Assembly: GCA_046756865.1 (NCBI GenBank) | Contig: JBHHXE010000100.1 | Location: forward strand, 1-7,969 | Length of the DNA: 7,969 nt | Reading direction: 5' to 3' | From: DUAG01 sp046756865 | GTDB taxonomy: Bacteria; Nitrospirota; Nitrospiria; SBBL01; JAADHI01 | Part shown: positions 4,003 to 7,969 of the stretch, one piece after another | Layout: each line of letters starts with the position of its first letter | How positions within the stretch are numbered: position 1 is the stretch's first letter | Program-made: the position numbers and the translations under genes | The notes under the pieces: generated by a model | What the model was told of the DNA's origin: nothing | The model's input: the letters and a program-made list of their open reading frames with translations, nothing else | Database searches by the model: none

Positions 4003-4995
4003 ATGAAGATTGATCGAAGACTGTTCCTTTTTTCGGTCCTTGCGGTTGGTCTCTGCCTCGTTTCCCTGCAGGGGTTATCTGGTGAGATGATTCCCCGGGA
4101 GCAGGTTGCCCCATCTGCAAGGGAGGAGTGTGCGGTTTGTCACAAGGGTTCTTTCCGGCACCAGATTGATGACTCTCGCGGCCCTTGGTGTGTCAATTGT
4201 CATAAAGTGCATCATGTTGGCGACCGCTTGGGACTTGAGACCTATTTTAATCGATTTGTCCGCGTTTCCCATGATGAGAAGGGCTCGGCGAGGCGGGAGG
4301 ACATTGTTGCTCAAAAAATGGTGCTTATCCCGGCTGGACAATTTATCATGGGTGAGGACTTTTCAAAAAAAAGCCTGGGCCCGCGCCATACCGTCACGCT
4401 TCCCGCATACCGAATAGATCAGTATCATGTGACCAATGCCCATTATAAGCAGTTTGTTGATGCCACCGGGCATAGGCCTCCGCCGCATTGGTTTGGGCCG
4501 ACGCCTGCTTTGTCCAGACTGAACCACCCGGTCACATTTGTGAGTTGGTTCGACGCCGATGACTATTGCAGGTGGGCAGGCAAACGATTGCCGACCGAAG
4601 CGGAGTGGGAAAAGGCTGCACGGGGGACAGACGGGAGGATGTTTCCCTGGGGGGAGAAATACTTGAAAAAGCGGGCCAACGTCTTCTCGGAAGGAATCAA
4701 TGACACGACGCCGGTAGATGCGCTTCCTGAAGGCGCGAGTCCTTATGGCGTTTTTGATATGGCAGGAAATGTCTTCCAGTGGACCTCAGACTGGTTTCTT
4801 CCTTATCCGGGGAATCAAACCCCCCATCCCAATTTTGGCAAAACTTTGAAGGTGCTGCGGGGCGGGTCGTTTTTTGACTGCAGCTATTATACCTGTGGGA
4901 TATCTTTTCAGACCTACAACCGGATTTCCCTGATGAAGCAGACAAAGTCTATCTCCGCCGGATTTCGATGCGCTGAATCAGAACCTAAACGATAA
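4003..4995 (+). CDS. Exported di-heme c-type cytochrome fused to SUMF1/FGE-sulfatase domain
   Basis: A 330-residue periplasmic protein. Residues 1-27 are a signal sequence (MKIDRR, hydrophobic core 7-25). Two heme c motifs follow, CAVCH (43-47) and CVNCH (63-67), in a short cytochrome module. Residues about 106-325 form a SUMF1 (FGE-sulfatase, PF03781-type) domain, with landmarks MVLIPAGQFIMG, WAGKRLPTEAEWEKAARG, FDMAGNVFQWTSDW, RGGSFF and the terminal GFRCA. Unusually, Cys293 and Cys298 form a C-x4-C pair after RGGS, close to the place of the copper-binding catalytic Cys pair of true formylglycine-generating enzymes, though shifted by about one residue. Most SUMF1 paralogs lack such cysteines. 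No sulfatase gene is nearby, so the substrate is unknown. ATG 3985, in frame, would add six residues; 4003 is preferred for its signal-peptide fit and promoter position. The adhesin-E-like gene follows after 17 bp, probably in one operon. Confidence 0.85.
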   Translation: MKIDRRLFLFSVLAVGLCLVSLQGLSGEMIPREQVAPSAREECAVCHKGSFRHQIDDSRGPWCVNCHKVHHVGDRLGLETYFNRFVRVSHDEKGSARREDIVAQKMVLIPAGQFIMGEDFSKKSLGPRHTVTLPAYRIDQYHVTNAHYKQFVDATGHRPPPHWFGPTPALSRLNHPVTFVSWFDADDYCRWAGKRLPTEAEWEKAARGTDGRMFPWGEKYLKKRANVFSEGINDTTPVDALPEGASPYGVFDMAGNVFQWTSDWFLPYPGNQTPHPNFGKTLKVLRGGSFFDCSYYTCGISFQTYNRISLMKQTKSISAGFRCAESEPKR

Positions 4996-5012
4996 GTGAG
5001 GCATGTTAAGAA

Positions 5013-5471
5013 GTGAAAAAGAAACTGGTAAATTTAATTGTTGTGTTGGGCGTGTTGTTTGTCCCGGGGATGGAGGCTTATGGGGCGGAATGGACTCTTT
5101 TCGGGAGAGACAATCTTTTTGAACACTATTATGATAAGGAGAATCTTAAGACAACTCCGGAAAAGATCGTTCAGGTTATTATCAAGGTGGTTCCAAAGGG
5201 GAAAAAGGGAAAAGACCTTCTTCTCGGCGTTCGCGATAAGGCCATGTTTTTGATGGGCGGGTATGAGGACTATGCGCACACTGTGACCGCAGTTGAAATT
5301 AACTGTCCGGAGAAGCTGAAAGCCGTATTGGAAAGCAGCGACTTTGACCATAAAGGAAACGTTCTTGATACGGTGCGGGATCCCCTTGCGACATTGAGAC
5401 GGGACTGGACCAGGATCGGTCCGGATTCTTATCCCTATTCCGACTACCATAAGGTGTTCTGCAAGAAATAG
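5013..5471 (+). CDS. Surface-adhesin protein E-like exported protein
   Basis: A 152-residue exported protein. Residues 1-25 are a signal peptide (KKK, hydrophobic core 5-17, AYGA before Glu26). The mature protein begins EWTLFGRDN with a following HYYDKENL and IVQVIIKVV, the pattern of the surface-adhesin E-like domain (PF16747-type). Two cysteines (98 in INCPEK and 150 in VFCKK) are the usual pair that can form a disulfide linking the core to the C-terminus. Despite the family name, most members in environmental bacteria are small periplasmic or surface proteins of unknown role. It uses GTG; the ribosome site is weak (TGAGG at 4997-5001, 11 nt away). It lies 17 bp after the heme-SUMF1 gene and is closed by a hairpin terminator, so the two likely form an operon. 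Confidence 0.75.
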   Translation: MKKKLVNLIVVLGVLFVPGMEAYGAEWTLFGRDNLFEHYYDKENLKTTPEKIVQVIIKVVPKGKKGKDLLLGVRDKAMFLMGGYEDYAHTVTAVEINCPEKLKAVLESSDFDHKGNVLDTVRDPLATLRRDWTRIGPDSYPYSDYHKVFCKK

Positions 5472-5476
5472 GGGCT

Positions 5477-5499
5477 TCCCGAATCCGGGATTGTTTCTT
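5477..5499 (+). terminator. Intrinsic terminator after the adhesin-E-like gene
   Basis: TCCCG (5477-5481) and CGGGA (5486-5490) make a 5-bp stem with an AATC tetraloop, followed by TTGTTTCTT. It is short but correctly placed 5 bp after the TAG stop. Confidence 0.5.
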
Positions 5500-5508
5500 G
5501 GAATAAGA

Positions 5509-5528
5509 GAGGAAAGGGTTTCGTTCTG
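5509..5528 (+). promoter_or_regulatory. Ribosome binding site and CTG start of the YIP1 gene
   Basis: GAGGAAAGG (5509-5517) precedes CTG 5526 by 8 nt. From the in-frame stop at 5469 to GTG 5616 there is no ATG, GTG or TTG in this frame. The conserved N-terminus of the family begins exactly after this CTG, so it is taken as the initiator. Confidence 0.55.
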
Positions 5529-6011
5529 AATCGGATTATTCGAGCGCTACAACTTGAAGAAAGCGTTTATGAAGAGTTAGCCTCAGATCCTCATTCAATT
5601 TTACAGAGCATTATCGTGTTGGTTATTTCGACGCTTTCGGCGGGGGTCGGGTGGAGTGGTGGGCGATCTGAAAACATTCTTCCAGAAGCAATCACCTTCA
5701 TGATTGCATGGATGCTCTCGGTTGTTACCATATATATCTTCGGGATGAAGGTCTTCCCGGGCCGGGTGGTGAAGAAGAGAATTCTGCCCTTGGTGCGGAC
5801 GACCGGTTTTGCCGCATCACCCGGCATTGTTCGTCTCCTGGGTTTCCCTCCGGCGACCTCAGCCATCGTTACTGTTGGCGCGACGCTCTGGATGTTTGGG
5901 GCGATGGTGATTGCCATTCGCCATACTTTCCAGTGTAATGGTATTTCACATGCCCTCCGTATTTGCATTCCCGGCTGGATTGTTTACCTTGCTGCTATTA
6001 TCATGCGCTGA
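5526..6011 (+). CDS. YIP1-family integral membrane protein (CTG start)
   Basis: A 161-residue multi-span membrane protein resembling bacterial YIP1-domain proteins (PF04893-type). The N-terminal amphipathic stretch NRIIRALQLEESVYEELASD (2-21) is the typical family entry. It is followed by membrane segments near 26-43, 54-77, 112-131 and 142-159, with the loop LVRTTGFAASPGIVRLLG (89-106), a hallmark of this family. The function in bacteria is unknown. The N-terminus is only recovered if translation starts at CTG 5526, since a start at GTG 5616 would remove the family-typical helix and part of the first membrane span. It sits alone between a terminator (5477-5499) and the csp promoter. A sequencing error hiding a standard start cannot be excluded. 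Confidence 0.75.
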   Translation: MNRIIRALQLEESVYEELASDPHSILQSIIVLVISTLSAGVGWSGGRSENILPEAITFMIAWMLSVVTIYIFGMKVFPGRVVKKRILPLVRTTGFAASPGIVRLLGFPPATSAIVTVGATLWMFGAMVIAIRHTFQCNGISHALRICIPGWIVYLAAIIMR

Positions 6012-6053
6012 TATTCCTTCCTTTTTTCTCTTAATCCAGATCGTTAATTGGGC

Positions 6054-6082
6054 TTGACTTGTTTATAAAATCTTGATACGTT
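6054..6082 (+). promoter_or_regulatory. Sigma-70-type promoter upstream of the cold-shock gene
   Basis: TTGACT (6054-6059), a 17-nt AT-rich spacer, then TACGTT (6077-6082). The -35 has 5 of 6 consensus bases and the -10 keeps T-A-x-x-x-T. Transcription would start near 6089, giving the csp mRNA a 5' leader of about 130 nt, comparable to the long leaders of cold-shock genes. An intrinsic terminator lies within that leader. Confidence 0.55.
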
Positions 6083-6108
6083 GGCATTGGCTTTGTTTCA
6101 TCAAGTTC

Positions 6109-6114
6109 AGGAGG
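6109..6114 (+). promoter_or_regulatory. Orphan AGGAGG in the csp leader
   Basis: A perfect AGGAGG with only a TTG (6118-6120) nearby, 3 nt away. If used, a 39-codon frame would run through the leader terminator and end at TGA 6235-6237, inside csp. CAGGA (6108-6112) can also pair with TCCTG (6148-6152) of the terminator. It may be a leader ORF, a ribosome standby site or chance. Confidence 0.3.
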
Positions 6115-6123
6115 TTATTGATT

Positions 6124-6164
6124 TCCGCAGAGGCTTTTATATATTCGTCCTGCGGATTTTTTTT
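6124..6164 (+). terminator. Intrinsic terminator inside the csp leader
   Basis: TCCGCAG (6124-6130) pairs perfectly with CTGCGGA (6150-6156). The stem can extend by GGC/GTC past one bulged A, closing a U/A-rich loop, and eight T follow (6157-6164). It lies downstream of the 6054 promoter and upstream of csp, so it is either an attenuator, the end of a small RNA of about 75 nt, or a late terminator for the YIP1 gene. Confidence 0.75.
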
Positions 6165-6218
6165 GAGACCCCGAAAGGCTGAAGTAAAGCAGGATATCAA
6201 TAAAAGGAGAACAGTAGC

Positions 6219-6419
6219 ATGCCAAAAGGTACAGTGAAATGGTTTAACGGCAGTAAGGGTTTTGGATTCATCTCGCAGGAAGGTGGCGAGGATGTTTTCG
6301 TCCATTTTTCAGCCATTCAGGATGATGGCTTCAAGTCACTTGATGAAGGCCAGGAGGTTGAGTTCGAAATTACCCAGGGTCCCAAAGGTGCTCAAGCCTC
6401 TAATGTCGTTAAGCTGTAA
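6219..6419 (+). CDS. csp: Cold-shock protein (CspA family)
   Basis: A 66-residue single cold-shock domain, the standard length. It binds single-stranded RNA and DNA, melting structures and acting as an RNA chaperone or antiterminator. It has the usual start KGTVKWFNGSKGFGFI with RNP1 (KGFGFI, about 13-18) and RNP2 (VFVHF, about 26-30), then the acidic EGQEVEFEI and C-terminal ASNVVKL. The ATG is supported by AGGAG (6205-6209) with a 9-nt spacer. The leader carries a promoter and an intrinsic terminator, and the gene is followed by a strong terminator, so it is monocistronic. Whether it is cold-induced cannot be told from sequence; many paralogs are constitutive. Confidence 0.97.
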   Translation: MPKGTVKWFNGSKGFGFISQEGGEDVFVHFSAIQDDGFKSLDEGQEVEFEITQGPKGAQASNVVKL

Positions 6420-6436
6420 GTTCACTTAATACGTTT

Positions 6437-6473
6437 AAAAAAGCCTCCCGATTTTTTGTCGGGGGGCTTTTTT
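6437..6473. terminator. Strong terminator after csp, possibly bidirectional
   Basis: AAAAAAGCCTCCCGA (6437-6451) pairs with TCGGGGGGCTTTTTT (6459-6473), 15 bp including one G-T wobble, around a TTTTTTG loop. A-rich and T-rich flanks allow termination on both strands. It begins 17 bp after the csp stop and sits 19 bp before the promoter of the next gene, isolating csp. Confidence 0.92.
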
Positions 6474-6492
6474 TAATGAACGCCGGGTTGAT

Positions 6493-6521
6493 TTGACACC
6501 CAGAATTCTATCCGTTAAGAT
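6493..6521 (+). promoter_or_regulatory. Near-consensus sigma-70 promoter, predicts leaderless mRNA
   Basis: Perfect TTGACA (6493-6498), exactly 17 nt spacer, then TAAGAT (6516-6521). The -10 ends 8 nt before ATG 6530, so the start site is expected at or next to the ATG. There is no Shine-Dalgarno sequence between the -10 and the ATG, consistent with a leaderless transcript for the TPR lipoprotein and, through it, talC. Confidence 0.75.
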
Positions 6522-6529
6522 CGCTGACG

Positions 6530-7168
6530 ATGCTTTCTAAAAAGTTCAATGAAAAGGTGTTCCTCGTTTTCGTGTCCATTTTACTCCTTGCCTGCCAGAA
6601 GAGCGAGCGTGTGGTTGAAGTGAGCGAGGGGCTCGCTACGCTTCCTGTTGCCTCTCCCGCTCCGGTTCGATCCGCCCCAGTGGCCCCGCATGCTCCTCCC
6701 CAGGCCGGTGTTTCCTTTATGGAGAAGCTGGAAGGTTTTAAAAAGAAACTTGAAAAAGATCCAAAAGATCTCGAGGCCCTTGTCTTCATGGCCAATGCGA
6801 ACTTTGATATTCAGCGTTTTGAGAAGGCACAAACCTTCTACCTCAAAGCCCTCGACGTAGACCCGGACAATCCTCATATCCGGACAGACCTCGCTTCGAC
6901 CTATCGTCATTTGGGGGACTCGGACAAGGCGATTGATGAATTGGGCCGGGTGATCAAGACGCATCCAAATCATGAAATTGCGCTCTACAATCTGGGTATT
7001 ATTTTACTCAATGATAAAGAGGACGGCGCAAAAGCTGCAGAGGCCTGGGAACGCTTGGTCCAACTCAATCCGCACGACCCGCTTTCGGCTGAATTGAGAA
7101 AAAAAATCAACGAGATCAAGGAAGGCAAGCTCAAAAAAGTGGAACCGGAGAAACATCCAATTAAATGA
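6530..7168 (+). CDS. TPR-repeat lipoprotein
   Basis: A 212-residue membrane-anchored lipoprotein. The N-terminus (KK, hydrophobic 10-20) ends in the lipobox LLAC, so Cys22 should be lipidated. A Pro/Ala/Val-rich linker (about 38-60) is followed by a helix and three tetratricopeptide repeats at about 79-112, 113-146 and 147-182, with the usual A/G-x-x-Y/F and terminal DP/HPN/NPH turns. The tail is Lys-rich. TPR domains scaffold protein-protein contacts; the partner is unknown. The start ATG has no ribosome site but lies 8 nt after a near-consensus -10 box. The gene is followed after 12 bp by talC, an unrelated cytoplasmic enzyme, so the operon link gives no functional clue. Confidence 0.88.
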   Translation: MLSKKFNEKVFLVFVSILLLACQKSERVVEVSEGLATLPVASPAPVRSAPVAPHAPPQAGVSFMEKLEGFKKKLEKDPKDLEALVFMANANFDIQRFEKAQTFYLKALDVDPDNPHIRTDLASTYRHLGDSDKAIDELGRVIKTHPNHEIALYNLGIILLNDKEDGAKAAEAWERLVQLNPHDPLSAELRKKINEIKEGKLKKVEPEKHPIK

Positions 7169-7180
7169 GAAGGGGCCGCC

Positions 7181-7834
7181 ATGAAATTTTTTCTGGATAC
7201 AGCAAATATCAATGAGATTAAAGAAGCCGTTTCACTGGGGCTGATCGATGGTGTGACGACAAACCCTTCCCTTGTGGCCAGAGAAAAGCGGGATTTTAAA
7301 GGCTTAATTAAAGAGATTGCCCAGATTGTTGATGGTCCGATCTCTGCCGAGGTCGTGGCAACCGATGAGGAAGGGATGTTTACTGAAGGGATGGACCTCT
7401 CGAAGATCCATCAAAATATTGTAGTGAAGGTTCCCATGACGCCTGACGGCTTGAAAGCCACCCGCCGTTTTGTGAAAGAAGGCGTCCGTGTCAATGTCAC
7501 GCTTGTTTTTTCGGCTGCTCAAGCGCTTCTCGCTGCCAAGGCGGGTGCCAGCTACTGCAGTCCCTTCATTGGTCGACTTGATGACATCGCGCAAGTCGGG
7601 ATGGATCTTATTCAGCAGATCGTCACAATATATTCAAATTATGCATTCAAGACCGAAGTATTGGTGGCCAGCATCCGAAACCCGGTCCATATTATTGAAT
7701 CTGCCCAATTGGGCGCGGATGTGGCCACGATGCCTTTTTCAGTGATTCAAAAACTCTTCAAACACCCCCTGACCGATGCGGGGCTTGCAAAGTTCCTCTC
7801 CGACTGGGAGCAGTCGAAGACTGCTTCATCCTGA
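7181..7834 (+). CDS. talC: Transaldolase, TalC/FSA-like small subtype
   Basis: A 217-residue class I aldolase of the short transaldolase/fructose-6-phosphate aldolase family, acting in the non-oxidative pentose phosphate pathway in the cytoplasm. It transfers dihydroxyacetone between sugar phosphates. It has the entry MKFFLDTANINEI, the TTNPSL motif (26-31), the Schiff-base Lys83 in IVVKVPMT, NVTLVFS (105-111) and SPFIGRLDD (127-135). Glu57 (SAEVV) and Phe129 (SPF) are the residues of transaldolases; E. coli FSA has Gln and Tyr at the matching places. Transaldolase activity is therefore more likely than F6P aldolase. The start has AAGGGG (7170-7175), 5 nt away. Full length; it probably shares the promoter at 6493 with the TPR gene. 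Confidence 0.95.
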   Translation: MKFFLDTANINEIKEAVSLGLIDGVTTNPSLVAREKRDFKGLIKEIAQIVDGPISAEVVATDEEGMFTEGMDLSKIHQNIVVKVPMTPDGLKATRRFVKEGVRVNVTLVFSAAQALLAAKAGASYCSPFIGRLDDIAQVGMDLIQQIVTIYSNYAFKTEVLVASIRNPVHIIESAQLGADVATMPFSVIQKLFKHPLTDAGLAKFLSDWEQSKTASS

Positions 7835-7850
7835 TCTCTCTGATCTTTCT

Positions 7851-7876
7851 TTCGCCGGTTTACCGGTAGTTTTCAA
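7851..7876 (+). terminator. Possible weak hairpin in the talC-yajQ convergent junction
   Basis: CCGG-TTTA-CCGG (7855-7866) can form a 4-bp stem followed by TAGTTTT. It overlaps the yajQ stop codon. Only 25 bp separate the two stops and no stronger terminator is visible, so the transcripts probably overlap. Confidence 0.25.
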
Positions 7877-7969
7877 ACTGAAGGTCGATTCCAAAATCTT
7901 TGGACCTCAGGAGAGCCATCACCTCCTGGAGAGCGTCCTTGCTCTTTCCGGAGACGCGAAGCTGCTCTC
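7860..7969 (-). CDS. yajQ: YajQ (UPF0234) nucleotide-binding protein, C-terminal fragment
   Basis: The last 35 codons of yajQ, read on the minus strand; the rest lies beyond the window's right edge. The fragment begins EQLRVSGKSKDALQEVM and ends in the highly conserved LLRSKDFGIDLQFENYR followed by TAA. YajQ proteins of about 160 residues have two ferredoxin-like folds and bind nucleotides; a Xanthomonas member was reported to bind cyclic di-GMP. The gene converges on talC with a 25-bp gap. Identification is firm because the C-terminal motif is characteristic. Confidence 0.93.
   Translation of the reverse strand, partial: EQLRVSGKSKDALQEVMALLRSKDFGIDLQFENYR

Noticed and set aside
5034..5450. 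138-residue minus-strand frame opposite the adhesin-E-like gene
   Set aside because: Antisense shadow; the + strand product has a signal peptide and family pattern, the antisense one has neither.
6063..6305. Minus-strand 80-residue frame across the csp leader
   Set aside because: It overlaps csp, promoter and terminator, and has no ribosome site or recognisable motif.

Overview
The window is a bacterial chromosome segment of roughly 50% GC. Apart from the 3' end, every gene lies on the + strand. No mobile element, phage gene or CRISPR array is visible. Gene content (an exported di-heme SUMF1-domain protein, a surface-adhesin-E-like protein, a YIP1 membrane protein, a secreted surface-repeat protein beside a SelW-like protein) suggests an environmental chemolithotroph-type Gram-negative, perhaps Nitrospirota. 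That placement is an inference from gene mix only; a Proteobacterial or related lineage is not excluded.

Layout: (1) 1-55 is the 3' part of tRNA-Glu(UUC), followed by about 300 bp without a convincing gene. (2) 356-1306 holds an exported outer-surface repeat protein and a SelW/Rdx thioredoxin-like protein. (3) 1525-1935 encodes a secreted basic protein with seven perfect 11-residue repeats, closed by a strong terminator. (4) 2023-3754 is a compact, partly overlapping operon: ECF-type sigma factor, single-span DUF3619-like candidate anti-sigma protein, small acidic exported protein, and a basic DUF3106 protein with six 18-residue repeats. It looks like a self-contained envelope-sensing module. 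(5) 4003-5471 holds the di-heme SUMF1 protein and the adhesin-E-like protein, then a terminator. (6) 5526-6011 is a YIP1-family membrane protein whose true start appears to be CTG. (7) 6054-6473 is a cold-shock gene with its own promoter, a leader containing an intrinsic terminator, and a strong terminator after it. (8) 6493-7834 is a TPR lipoprotein transcribed from a near-consensus promoter only 8 nt from its ATG, followed by transaldolase (talC). (9) 7860-7969 is the C-terminal end of yajQ on the minus strand, convergent with talC.

Main points for a second look: the sigma/DUF3106 module with its charge-complementary exported partners; the hendecad-repeat protein beside it; the heme-SUMF1 fusion with a Cys-x4-Cys pair; two promoters that predict leaderless mRNAs; the CTG start; and the promoter-terminator-csp arrangement, which could be attenuation by the cold-shock protein itself or a separate small RNA.
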